From positions 124,001 to 188,000 of the IMG/VR virus record IMGVR_UViG_3300026512_000002: 64,000 nucleotides of DNA. One strand, 5' to 3'. The stretch comes from a virus. The notes beneath the pieces are model-generated. The model was not told where the DNA came from and searched no databases. It saw nothing but the letters and a program-made list of their open reading frames with translations. Numbering within the stretch: the first letter of the stretch is position 1; every line of letters starts with the position of its first letter. Both the position numbers and the translations under genes were made by a program. Of the stretch, positions 55,463 to 63,732 are shown piece by piece.

Positions 55463-56278
55463 ATGTATACAGAATCAAATATAGAAACATTATCTAATAC
55501 CATATTAAAAGAATCATCAATAGCTAGATCTACTTTTAATGTGTTAACACCAACTATAGATTATAAAGCACTACATAGCTATAATTCAGCTTTAGTTGAG
55601 CCTAGTCAAGGTGTTTTGGATAGAACAGTAGAAGCTATTATGCGCTTTATTGAAAATATTGTTAAAAAAATGAATAATTTATGGTTCAATAGAGCTAAAT
55701 TTGTTAAAAACAATGAGCGTATAATAGTAAATGGGTATGATAAAATGATGGGTGATAGAGATGTTGTTGTTAGATTGGAACCTATAAATGTAGTGAATCG
55801 TAAATATATAAAAGATTTACGCAATCTACGAAATCGTATCTTGAAACAAGTTGATCGTAAATTTATAGTCGGTCATAATTTACCTAGAAACTTTAATAGT
55901 GTATCTGTAAGACGAATTGAGTTTATGGATATTATGACTAGAATCAACGAATACCCACTTTCTATAGAACCTCAAGATTGGATCGATTTCATAGATCATA
56001 TAAAAAGGTTTTATAGAAGTGATTTAGAGAATATTGAAAATGGTAAAAAAGAAATTATGTTAAGATATAAATATATTAGACATGAAGTTGAAACAGGTGA
56101 ACGAACAATACTAGCTTTGCCAAAAGCTAAACAACCAACTGTTGATAAAACAGTTACACTTATAAGATCTAAATTGAGTTTAATTATGGACATTTATAAT
56201 GCTGAACTAGAAGCATTGGAACATATGTATCTTGCCATGTATAGAGCATTGAGAATATTTTATGATTATGGTAAGTGA
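55463..56278 (+). CDS. probable internal virion protein, basic
   Basis: 271 residues, AAGGA before the ATG. An N-terminal ETLSNTILKESSIARSTF includes an L-x-E site (LKE) near residue 17; the body is helical and basic (RNLRNRILKQVDRKFI, RYKYIRHEVETGERT). It has its own late-type promoter. The stop abuts the stop of the convergent gene at 56279. No family recognised; its style matches the other bank members. Confidence 0.45.
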   Translation: MYTESNIETLSNTILKESSIARSTFNVLTPTIDYKALHSYNSALVEPSQGVLDRTVEAIMRFIENIVKKMNNLWFNRAKFVKNNERIIVNGYDKMMGDRDVVVRLEPINVVNRKYIKDLRNLRNRILKQVDRKFIVGHNLPRNFNSVSVRRIEFMDIMTRINEYPLSIEPQDWIDFIDHIKRFYRSDLENIENGKKEIMLRYKYIRHEVETGERTILALPKAKQPTVDKTVTLIRSKLSLIMDIYNAELEALEHMYLAMYRALRIFYDYGK

Positions 56279-57256
56279 TTAATTACGTCTACCGTTTCTA
56301 TTACCGTTTCTATTATTATTATTCTTATTCTTTTTTTTGGTGACACCAGCATCTGGATTTTTAGCTACAAACCCCATATTTTTTAAATTATTTTTTAAAC
56401 TTGCATCAGATCTACTATAAGCACCTTCCAACTCGCGAAGTCTTGTACCAACTAATATCGTCACCTTATCCATTATACTTGCAAGTAACGATACACTCTT
56501 TTTCAATAAAATTTTTAATTTACTAAAAAGATTTTTAGTTATTTTTGTTTTAAATATATGTGCTCTTTTAATTTTAGCTCCAGTATTTGCATTTTCTCTG
56601 CTCTGAATAACCTTGTTTCTATCAATAAATCTTTTAAGTAAATCTCTATCAGCTTGTAAACTATCTTCGATATTATCTATCCCACCATTAATATTTTTCA
56701 AATTGCCGTATATTGTAGCAACTCCTGTTATATCGTATGGTGACTTAGGAATATTGTTTATAGCAATTAATGAATTTTCTCTAAGAATTTCTTCGTACTT
56801 TTTATAAATACTATCAATAGCTGATAACCCACTATTAGTATCACCTCCTTCAGCAATATCTAATAATTTTCTAGTGAAATCAAAAACGGTTTTTTTAAGT
56901 TTAAAAAGTTTAGTTAAACTTGTGGTGAACCTAGCATCGTTCATAAGTAAATATGTTTTATTTTTTAATGTTTCTGTTGCTTTAGCACCACTTGTATCTT
57001 CACTAGCATATTGTATAGTATCTCCTAAAGCCGACATACGTTCACTCCACTTATCTGTACTATCTTTATTAGCTTCAATTTTTTTTAATATAGCACCAAT
57101 GAAACCAGTTATAGCAGAACCAATACCCAGTGCTAATGCACCTTCTTCTAACATTATTTCTTTTACAATATCCGCAGTATCGTCATCGAGATTACTTAAT
57201 ATATTTCTATCTACATATTCTTCAATTAACATATTTTTATACAATGAATCATTCAT
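56279..57256 (-). CDS. probable internal head protein with L-x-E site and Asn/Arg tail
   Basis: 325 residues from the ATG at 57256 (GGGG upstream); upstream in-frame ATGs at 57268 and 57325 lack a site or overlap the previous gene. After IMLEEG (L-x-E) comes a Gly/Ala-rich hydrophobic helix (ALALGIGSAITGFIGAIL); the C-terminus is KKNKNNNNRNGNRNGRRN. The layout propeptide, amphipathic helix, basic tail fits an internal capsid protein that touches DNA. It is the last gene of the leftward unit 59387-56279. Confidence 0.5.
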   Translation of the reverse strand: MNDSLYKNMLIEEYVDRNILSNLDDDTADIVKEIMLEEGALALGIGSAITGFIGAILKKIEANKDSTDKWSERMSALGDTIQYASEDTSGAKATETLKNKTYLLMNDARFTTSLTKLFKLKKTVFDFTRKLLDIAEGGDTNSGLSAIDSIYKKYEEILRENSLIAINNIPKSPYDITGVATIYGNLKNINGGIDNIEDSLQADRDLLKRFIDRNKVIQSRENANTGAKIKRAHIFKTKITKNLFSKLKILLKKSVSLLASIMDKVTILVGTRLRELEGAYSRSDASLKNNLKNMGFVAKNPDAGVTKKKNKNNNNRNGNRNGRRN

Positions 57257-57275
57257 ATCATACCCCATATTTTTA

Positions 57276-58520
57276 TTACAATCTAATAGCTGTATTATCG
57301 ATTTGTTTATTTTTATTTTTAACAACTTTAGCTATAGCATTTCTCAAATTAGCTATTGTTGGATCAGTACTATCGAGAACATATTCAACTATTTTATTAA
57401 ACCTATTATCAACTAAATCATACAAACTAGTTAATACACTGCCTTGATAACTAGATGCTTTTTGCACATAATTAACATAACTAGTTAATAACCTCGCACC
57501 AGTTTCACCTGATTCAGCTTTTTTAGTAGCATCTTTTTTATTATTAATTCTCACATTGGTAATAGCTTTATCACCAGTTTTTTTAAAAAACTTTTCTTTC
57601 GCAGCATATATCTGCCTACGCATTTCTATTGTTGATAATGTTTTATTATTTCTAATTTTCATTTCAATATCAGTTGGTAATTCAACATCATCAACAGTTT
57701 CCTGTTTCTTAGCATACTTCTTACCATGTGCTAATAACTTATCATAACCTATTTCTAAGTTTTCCATACTTTTTGGTAGCTCAGTAAAAATCTTACTCAT
57801 ATTAGTATAAAATTGACTGATACGTACACCATTCAACTTGTTATATCTTGCTTTACCAATACCTGTGAATTCACTGAGAATATTTTTACCAGTAGCAACA
57901 CTTTTTATAGGTGTTGTAAAATTACATAATTTTTTAGTAACAATTACCAGTTCAGCACCACTATAGTTTGTAAAGTTATTTTTATCAGTAGCTTTAGTTT
58001 TAGCTTCCGTGACTAATTTATAATTAGCTGATAATGTTTTTTTCATATCAGTTAAATTCATATCACCTATCATATATAATGGATTAGCATCATTTAATAT
58101 TTTAGAAGTTAGTTTGGACATAGTATCGTAATCATACTCTTTTAAAAACTTAATATATTCGCCACCTATTTCAGAATACACATCTTGTTTCAACAACGAA
58201 ACCTCACCTTGACTTTTTATCACTTTTAGTTGCTCAATATTATTACTTAATATTTCAGCAGTATTGGTTCTAGCAGCAGCTTTGTTAGCACCTTTACCAA
58301 ATATTGCTTTGATAGCATCAAGAATGAGTTTAAAACTATTACCCACACCGCTATCTCCAGTAATATCCCCTATAGTTTCTATCACAACATTATCTAAATA
58401 TTCCTTCAGATCCTCAAATTGTTCTAACAAATTTATAATATCAGCAGATTCTTGTGTTTTTTGCTCTATAAACAATAATTCATCATTAAGCTGATCATAT
58501 AACGTATTGTACATATTCAT
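57276..58520 (-). CDS. probable internal head protein
   Basis: 414 residues, AGGGG before the ATG. A strongly acidic N-terminal 60 residues (NDELLFIEQKTQESADIINLLEQFEDLKEYLDN) is followed by a basic helical body (GKGANKAAARTNT, KKDATKKAESGETGARLL). The charge switch resembles a targeting propeptide followed by a DNA-associated body. It is in the middle of a leftward three-gene unit. No family recognised. Confidence 0.45.
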   Translation of the reverse strand: MNMYNTLYDQLNDELLFIEQKTQESADIINLLEQFEDLKEYLDNVVIETIGDITGDSGVGNSFKLILDAIKAIFGKGANKAAARTNTAEILSNNIEQLKVIKSQGEVSLLKQDVYSEIGGEYIKFLKEYDYDTMSKLTSKILNDANPLYMIGDMNLTDMKKTLSANYKLVTEAKTKATDKNNFTNYSGAELVIVTKKLCNFTTPIKSVATGKNILSEFTGIGKARYNKLNGVRISQFYTNMSKIFTELPKSMENLEIGYDKLLAHGKKYAKKQETVDDVELPTDIEMKIRNNKTLSTIEMRRQIYAAKEKFFKKTGDKAITNVRINNKKDATKKAESGETGARLLTSYVNYVQKASSYQGSVLTSLYDLVDNRFNKIVEYVLDSTDPTIANLRNAIAKVVKNKNKQIDNTAIRL

Positions 58521-58529
58521 ACCACACCC

Positions 58530-59387
58530 CTATTTTGAATCTTCGGCAATAACATTATCCTTTTTCATTTCCTTAGTTTTAAAAGATTTAGCTGTTTCAA
58601 ACAATTTTACATATTCCATAGCTATAGCAATCGCAACAGTATCAATAGTCTTGGAAACAATAAATATTGATTTTAAAAACAATATAACCTGTTTCACCAA
58701 CTTATTTACATCTGGTAAATGCTCATTACTACTTATATCCATGTTTTTTAACATAGGTATATTTTTATGTATACTAGAAATAAAATCATTCATATCATTA
58801 ACACTGTCACCTAGACCATTAGTAATATCTACTAACGTAATAACATATTTTCTCAATTCTGAGGATTTATCGATAACTTTATTAGTTACACTACATATAT
58901 TACCAACATGCTTAGAAATCTCTTTGGTTGATAATTTCTTTTTATCATTAAGTAGTTCTTTAATAATATCAGTATATTTGTCAACATCAGTGTTTTTCAA
59001 TGCATCAAGAGTAATATTTTTTACAAACTTATCCAGTGATTCTGTTAGATCGGAAGCGACTTTTAATAAATCATCTAATCTATCGATATTAACAATTAAT
59101 GTATCCTTGTCCATCTTTTTTAATCCCAATATAATATTACTTTTATTAGTTTTGATAAACTTACATTTCTGTTCAAATTTACTATATTCTTCACCACTAT
59201 CTTTAAAAGTTTTTTTAATGTCATTAAACACTTTTTCAATACCTGATAAGAAACTTCTAAATAATGCTGGTGATACGCTTTCAAGAGTGACATTTTCAAG
59301 CAACATTACCCTATTAACATTAGTAGTGTATGTGTTGGCCAATCTTTGTAATTCTAAAATACTTTCATCAAATATAAAATTATGCAT
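58530..59387 (-). CDS. probable internal head protein, helical
   Basis: 285 residues, AAGGAG before the ATG. The N-terminus (NFIFDESILELQRLANTY) leads to MLLENVTLESVSPALFRSFLSG with possible L-x-E sites; the body is a string of long amphipathic helices ending in a Lys-rich tail. It is the first gene behind the AACA-N6-TA element at 59415. No family recognised. Confidence 0.45.
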   Translation of the reverse strand: MHNFIFDESILELQRLANTYTTNVNRVMLLENVTLESVSPALFRSFLSGIEKVFNDIKKTFKDSGEEYSKFEQKCKFIKTNKSNIILGLKKMDKDTLIVNIDRLDDLLKVASDLTESLDKFVKNITLDALKNTDVDKYTDIIKELLNDKKKLSTKEISKHVGNICSVTNKVIDKSSELRKYVITLVDITNGLGDSVNDMNDFISSIHKNIPMLKNMDISSNEHLPDVNKLVKQVILFLKSIFIVSKTIDTVAIAIAMEYVKLFETAKSFKTKEMKKDNVIAEDSK

Positions 59388-59414
59388 TTTATGTTCTCCT
59401 TAAACCTATTAATT

Positions 59415-59426
59415 TAATATATTGTT
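59415..59426 (-). promoter_or_regulatory. candidate late promoter, AACA-N6-TA
   Basis: Minus-strand AACAATATATTA; predicted start at 59415, 28 nt before the start codon at 59387. Confidence 0.6.
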
Positions 59427-59507
59427 AAACTTAAAAAAAATGAAACTATGATATATTATAAACTAAACTTGTTTTCATTAATATATTATGATAATGTGTC
59501 TCAAATT

Positions 59508-59532
59508 AATCTTATCCCATATTGATAAGATT
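59508..59532 (+). promoter_or_regulatory. leader hairpin before the gene at 59554
   Basis: A perfect 9-bp stem (59508-59516 with 59524-59532) with a 7-nt loop lies about 10 nt before AGGAGG. It has no T run, so it may stabilise or regulate the leader. Confidence 0.4.
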
Positions 59533-59553
59533 AAACAACTAATAGGAGGAATT

Positions 59554-59877
59554 ATGATTGATCGAGCATTAGTCAAACATCATGCTAGTGATGCTATTTT
59601 ATTCAACATTGAACATTTTGAATCTTATATCGGATATTTACAATATAAGGATAAATGTATGATTATACCAATTACCATTGACGAATTTAAGAAACAACTG
59701 TGCGACTATAATGATGATTGCGGTTTATTAAAATTTAACAATTTAGAAGAACTAAAAAAAAGCGATATGTTTTTACATCAAAATAAATCGGATCAGTATT
59801 ATATAGATACGATGTTTGCTCGTAGTAGTATATATGATATATTTATAGATAAAGGTACTATACTCATACATAAGTAA
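59554..59877 (+). CDS. small protein, unknown function
   Basis: 107 residues from the ATG at 59554 (AGGAGG 5 nt upstream); an upstream in-frame ATG at 59488 would read through the leader hairpin and lacks a site. Mixed alpha/beta (CMIIPITIDEFKKQLCDY), acidic, two or three Cys, no motif. It begins the rightward non-structural group at the right end and is followed by a hairpin (59878-59910). No family recognised. Confidence 0.5.
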   Translation: MIDRALVKHHASDAILFNIEHFESYIGYLQYKDKCMIIPITIDEFKKQLCDYNDDCGLLKFNNLEELKKSDMFLHQNKSDQYYIDTMFARSSIYDIFIDKGTILIHK

Positions 59878-59910
59878 ATTATCTTTCAACAAAATGTGTT
59901 ATAAGATAAT
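59878..59910 (+). other. two-part hairpin after the gene at 59554
   Basis: ATTATCTT (59878-59885) pairs with AAGATAAT (59903-59910), and AACA pairs with TGTT inside. There is no T run, so it may be an RNA-processing or 3'-end-protecting structure rather than a terminator. Confidence 0.4.
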
Positions 59911-59929
59911 AGTTGAGTATATTATAACA

Positions 59930-59941
59930 AACATTAAATTA
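59930..59941 (+). promoter_or_regulatory. candidate AACA-N6-TA promoter
   Basis: AACATTAAATTA; predicted start at 59941, 45 nt before the ATG at 59986, farther than at most sites. Confidence 0.35.
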
Positions 59942-59985
59942 CATAGTAAATATTATCTAAATTAACATATTGTGAAGGAGATTCT

Positions 59986-61098
59986 ATGTTATTAAAAAAA
60001 TTATATTTAGCGAGACAAACCCGATATGATACATTGCTGGACATATCTAATAAATATATTAACAATATAATTGGAGACGAGATAAACATTCTTATTGATA
60101 TGAATAGTGTGTTTAACACTATATGGCAACCAAGCATTGTTACTAAATTTGAAGATGATGATAGTCCGGATAATGTAGACCCATATGGTTTAAGTTTAGC
60201 GATTTTAAATTTCATTGCACATTATCGTAATTTTTTCTGGACAAGATATCGAAAACATACAAATATATATCTGTATGATAATATGGTACCAGATAAATGG
60301 ATAATGGATATGTATGGTGATGATTTTAAAAAAAATTTCTATATACACCGAATAGGTGGTGATGGAGTTGTTATATTAGCACAAAATTATTATAAAAAAA
60401 ACATAAGTATAGTAAGAGATATAATAACACATGTCCCGTCAGCATATTATGTAAATATGAATGGTATAGATGAATTACTTTTCCCATATATGTTTATGAG
60501 AGATATAAATCAATCAGAAACACCTACAATTATAATCAGTAATAGGCAACTAACTTTAATTAACAGGTACTACTTTAAAAACATATCGGTATTATCATGT
60601 AAAAAAGAAAAATCCATATTAGCACATGATTATAAAACAACAACAATGATGATGTTAAATAAGAACAAAGTACCTAACAAAATGGCTATTGAATATATAG
60701 AGTTGTATATACCATTTATATATGGTTTAGCTGGTTACGAATCTTTTAATATAAAAAATAAAGTAGGTATGCGTGAAAGTAAAGCTATCAAAATGATAGC
60801 TAACGCTATCGATAAAGAAATATTACCAGAATATAAAACATCTATTAGTGAGGTTGCTAAAACATTATATACTAACAAAATAGTTACATTAGATGATTTA
60901 AAACTACTATATAATAATTTAAACATATTGTTATACAATAATCTATATTTTAAAAGATTTAGTATACAAAAAATAAAATCTTTTAAAGACAAACTAATAG
61001 ATATCAGCGATGATCAAATATTAATAGATGCTAATTATAGATATTATAATAGTTTATTAAAAGTTGATCAACTTTTAAAAACAAAACAATACAATTAG
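59986..61098 (+). CDS. possible PIN/FEN-type nuclease
   Basis: 370 residues, AAGGAG before the ATG. INILIDMNSVFNTIW (D38, N40) looks like the first acidic strand of a PIN or 5'-3' exonuclease fold; NIYLYDNMVPDKWIM, TPTIIISNRQLTLINRY and GLAGYESFNIKNKVGMRESKAIKMI (a helix-hairpin-like region) follow in the expected order. T4 RNase H and phage flap nucleases have similar sizes. The full set of acidic residues is not evident, so this is tentative. The next gene, an HD-kinase fusion, follows after 8 nt, suggesting a shared nucleic-acid-repair role. Confidence 0.35.
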   Translation: MLLKKLYLARQTRYDTLLDISNKYINNIIGDEINILIDMNSVFNTIWQPSIVTKFEDDDSPDNVDPYGLSLAILNFIAHYRNFFWTRYRKHTNIYLYDNMVPDKWIMDMYGDDFKKNFYIHRIGGDGVVILAQNYYKKNISIVRDIITHVPSAYYVNMNGIDELLFPYMFMRDINQSETPTIIISNRQLTLINRYYFKNISVLSCKKEKSILAHDYKTTTMMMLNKNKVPNKMAIEYIELYIPFIYGLAGYESFNIKNKVGMRESKAIKMIANAIDKEILPEYKTSISEVAKTLYTNKIVTLDDLKLLYNNLNILLYNNLYFKRFSIQKIKSFKDKLIDISDDQILIDANYRYYNSLLKVDQLLKTKQYN

Positions 61099-61106
61099 AG
61101 GTTAAT

Positions 61107-62144
61107 ATGAGATATAAACAAACATTTGAAGAGTTCTATTTTTTAAAAAACAATGATGATTATCTTATTAAAAAAACGGAACATGGTTATCTTGATCAAC
61201 AAAACCCATATCATATGGAAGGTAGTGTATACAATCACATTAAAATGGTTTATGACGAAATGTCTAAATTAACAGATGATGAAACATTATTAAAAGCAGC
61301 CATACTACATGATATTGGAAAATATGTGTGTAGAAAAGAAGATCATGTAAAAAAACGAGTTTATTTTAGAGGACATCCCGGTGTTTCAGCATATATGAGT
61401 TTGAATTACGCTGATGATTTCAACAAAGAAATATTATTCAAATTAGCAGCATTACATTCAATATTGTTCAAGTATCCAAACACTGAAGTGATAACACAAT
61501 CGTTTTCAAAAGATTTTTGGAATAAATTAAGATTACTAATAAAAGCAGATGTTATAGGTCGTATATCATCACAAAATAGTTCAAAGAATGATATATTAGG
61601 GTTGTTGAAAACAAATGTAATTACCGATCCAAAGCCCAAACCAGTAGATAAGAATAAACCAACTTTAACATTGTTAATAGGTCCACCGGGTGCTGGTAAA
61701 AGCTCATATATTAAGAATACTCTTAAAGATCATAATAGTAGTATTATTTCAAGAGATGATGCTGTTATGGAAATTGCTGGTACGGATAACTATACAGATG
61801 CTTTTAACATACTGTCCAAAACAAATAAACAACGATTAGTTGATGAACATATAGATCGGAAAATGTCCAAATATGTGAAATCGGAAGCATCTATAATCAT
61901 AGATATGACAAATATGACATATGGGTCTAGAAAGAGATGGGTTAGTCAAACTAAAGGTGATTACAATATAAAGTACACTATGTTCCTAACAAAATTTAAT
62001 GACATAATGTTGCGTAATGTGACTCGTTCAGATAAAACGTTACCAATAGAAGCTCTTATCAGCTTTATGAGTAGATTCCAATATCCGTTACTATATAATG
62101 AAAATTATAATACTATAGAACATGTTGCGAATTACAATAGTTAA
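61107..62144 (+). CDS. HD-domain phosphohydrolase fused to polynucleotide kinase-like domain
   Basis: 345 residues, AGAGG before the ATG. The N-terminal half has the HD motif AAILHDIGKYV (H68, D69) with H44 and H90 (RGHPG) as likely metal ligands. The C-terminal half is a P-loop kinase: TLLIGPPGAGKSSYI (192-199), IISRDDAVM (near 212) and IIDMTNMTYGSRKRW, as in T4 Pnkp 5'-kinase. The protein may trim and rephosphorylate RNA or DNA ends, for example in tRNA repair during phage defence, or degrade nucleotides. No ligase is seen beside it. It is in an apparent operon with the PIN-like gene and two unknowns. Confidence 0.7.
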   Translation: MRYKQTFEEFYFLKNNDDYLIKKTEHGYLDQQNPYHMEGSVYNHIKMVYDEMSKLTDDETLLKAAILHDIGKYVCRKEDHVKKRVYFRGHPGVSAYMSLNYADDFNKEILFKLAALHSILFKYPNTEVITQSFSKDFWNKLRLLIKADVIGRISSQNSSKNDILGLLKTNVITDPKPKPVDKNKPTLTLLIGPPGAGKSSYIKNTLKDHNSSIISRDDAVMEIAGTDNYTDAFNILSKTNKQRLVDEHIDRKMSKYVKSEASIIIDMTNMTYGSRKRWVSQTKGDYNIKYTMFLTKFNDIMLRNVTRSDKTLPIEALISFMSRFQYPLLYNENYNTIEHVANYNS

Positions 62145-62145
62145 A

Positions 62146-62175
62146 ATATTATAAAAAGGAGAATATTATGAAAAA
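62146..62175 (+). repeat. 30-nt leader repeat, copy 1
   Basis: The sequence covering the ribosome site and start of the gene at 62168 is identical over 30 nt to 62495-62524, which covers the start of the gene at 62517. Confidence 0.9.
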
Positions 62176-62503
62176 TTATTCAGATAGTATATTAAATGTG
62201 TTAAAAAAATATGAATCTAAAATGACAAGAGATGATTATGAAAATTTCAAACATGAGATTGAAATAATTACAAATAACATGGACAAAGTAATGACAATGG
62301 TGAATATAGTTCCTTCTAAAAAATGTATCGAATTAATTGAAGATGAATTGTATCCAGTATATATTGATAGCGAAGATGGTGGAGGTTGTAATCTATATGA
62401 TTCAAATGAGGTATATGATGTGTTAGATAAACATAAATTGTTAACAAATAGACCGTCATACCAAAATTTAGCCAATACTGATTTATGTCAAATTATATTA
62501 TAA
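62168..62503 (+). CDS. small acidic protein, unknown function
   Basis: 111 residues, AAAAAGGAG 6 nt before the ATG. Helical first half, then an acidic, Gly/Asp-containing segment (YIDSEDGGGCNLYDSNE). It is followed after 13 nt by the gene at 62517, whose leader is an exact copy of its own. No family recognised. Confidence 0.5.
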   Translation: MKNYSDSILNVLKKYESKMTRDDYENFKHEIEIITNNMDKVMTMVNIVPSKKCIELIEDELYPVYIDSEDGGGCNLYDSNEVYDVLDKHKLLTNRPSYQNLANTDLCQIIL

Positions 62504-62524
62504 AAAGGAGAATATTATGAAAAA
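62495..62524 (+). repeat. 30-nt leader repeat, copy 2
   Basis: Identical to 62146-62175 and placed at the same position relative to the next start codon. Confidence 0.9.
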
Positions 62525-63641
62525 AGATTTAGAAAACATAAACGATTATATTGAAACATTATATGATTTAAAAGATTCAACATATGATGTACTTAAAAAA
62601 CAAATAAACATAATCGATAATGAAATTCATAAATTAACTAAACTACAATCAAACAGTGTGTCTAATGACAATATATTGACACTGAGACAAACAATGCTAA
62701 AAGATCCAACCTTAGATTTATACTATGATGATTTTAGGGGTATTGATGACACTCTACATATTAGATGTAAACCAGGTGTTTGGGAATGGTTATTAGCTAA
62801 TAAAATAAACTATCCCAAAATAACCCAAGAACTTGATGATTCAGAATGGAGTGGTGGTGAAAAATTCATTGAAATACCAGAAGCTTATGAAGAGGTAAAC
62901 TTTACTCAACATGAGGATATGGTTAGAAATATAATATATTTATTAAAACAATCAGGATACTGGTATGATGATATTGCGATACGTTTTGAAGATGGTGATT
63001 TCTATCCAGGTCAGAATACGAATGGTTGTTTAGGATTACCGACAATCGCTTGTAATGATGAATTATTTAATGATATAATGAACGACACTAGAATCGTAGA
63101 CGATTTAACAAATTTGTTAAACGATTATGGTTATAGATATGAAACAGAAGAGGATGAATTAAACTTAGTACTAAAACCATTATATAAACATATACCATAC
63201 AAATTATCACTAACATATATTGATAGTAACAATGTGCCAGTTGAAATACCGGATGCTTATGATGTATTAAAAGATTTTACACTTAAACGTTCATTCATAG
63301 ATAAGTTAAATAAAGAATATGATATTAAATATGATTTACCATTAGAGTATAATTCACATGTTATTGATAACAGTTATACCACCACCCATAAGCTTTCAGA
63401 TGAAATAACACGCTTAGAATATTATTTTATCCCTAGCACTATTAATGAGGAACATGAGGAGTATGAGGACACACATATTATATCAATACCTATAACATGT
63501 GGTGATAAGACATATAATGTAAATGTTGATTTTTGTTGTGTTGAATATGATGATTATCGGGAATATGTGTGGTCAAGTATATATAATTGGGGACATGAAT
63601 TTTTAAAAACTAAACAATTAAAAGTTATCAATTTAGCATAA
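62517..63641 (+). CDS. acidic protein, unknown function
   Basis: 374 residues, AAAAAGGAG before the ATG. A coiled-coil-like N-terminus (about 1-50) is followed by an acidic, Tyr/Asp-rich body (YYDDFRGIDDTLHIR, DDIAIRFEDGDFYPGQ) of beta-rich character. It is the last gene before the hairpin at 63645. No recognised family. Confidence 0.5.
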   Translation: MKKDLENINDYIETLYDLKDSTYDVLKKQINIIDNEIHKLTKLQSNSVSNDNILTLRQTMLKDPTLDLYYDDFRGIDDTLHIRCKPGVWEWLLANKINYPKITQELDDSEWSGGEKFIEIPEAYEEVNFTQHEDMVRNIIYLLKQSGYWYDDIAIRFEDGDFYPGQNTNGCLGLPTIACNDELFNDIMNDTRIVDDLTNLLNDYGYRYETEEDELNLVLKPLYKHIPYKLSLTYIDSNNVPVEIPDAYDVLKDFTLKRSFIDKLNKEYDIKYDLPLEYNSHVIDNSYTTTHKLSDEITRLEYYFIPSTINEEHEEYEDTHIISIPITCGDKTYNVNVDFCCVEYDDYREYVWSSIYNWGHEFLKTKQLKVINLA

Positions 63642-63644
63642 TAT

Positions 63645-63686
63645 GATAAAGTGTATATGTTGTGTATAAACATATACACTTTTATC
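63645..63686 (+). terminator. probable terminator hairpin
   Basis: A long stem (63649-63661 with 63669-63681, 7-nt loop) that can be extended outward past one bulge; the T run is short. It lies 4 nt after the stop of the gene at 62517. Confidence 0.6.
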
Positions 63687-63702
63687 ATACAATAGGAGCA
63701 CT

Positions 63703-63732
63703 ATGTTAAATGTTAAAGTAGGTATTATATGA
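63703..63732 (+). CDS. nine-codon leader peptide coupled to the next gene
   Basis: AGGAG precedes an ATG that opens MLNVKVGII and ends in TGA overlapping the ATG of the next frame (ATGA). Without it, the ATG at 63729 has no close ribosome site, so ribosomes probably reach it by re-initiation. Confidence 0.4.
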   Translation: MLNVKVGII

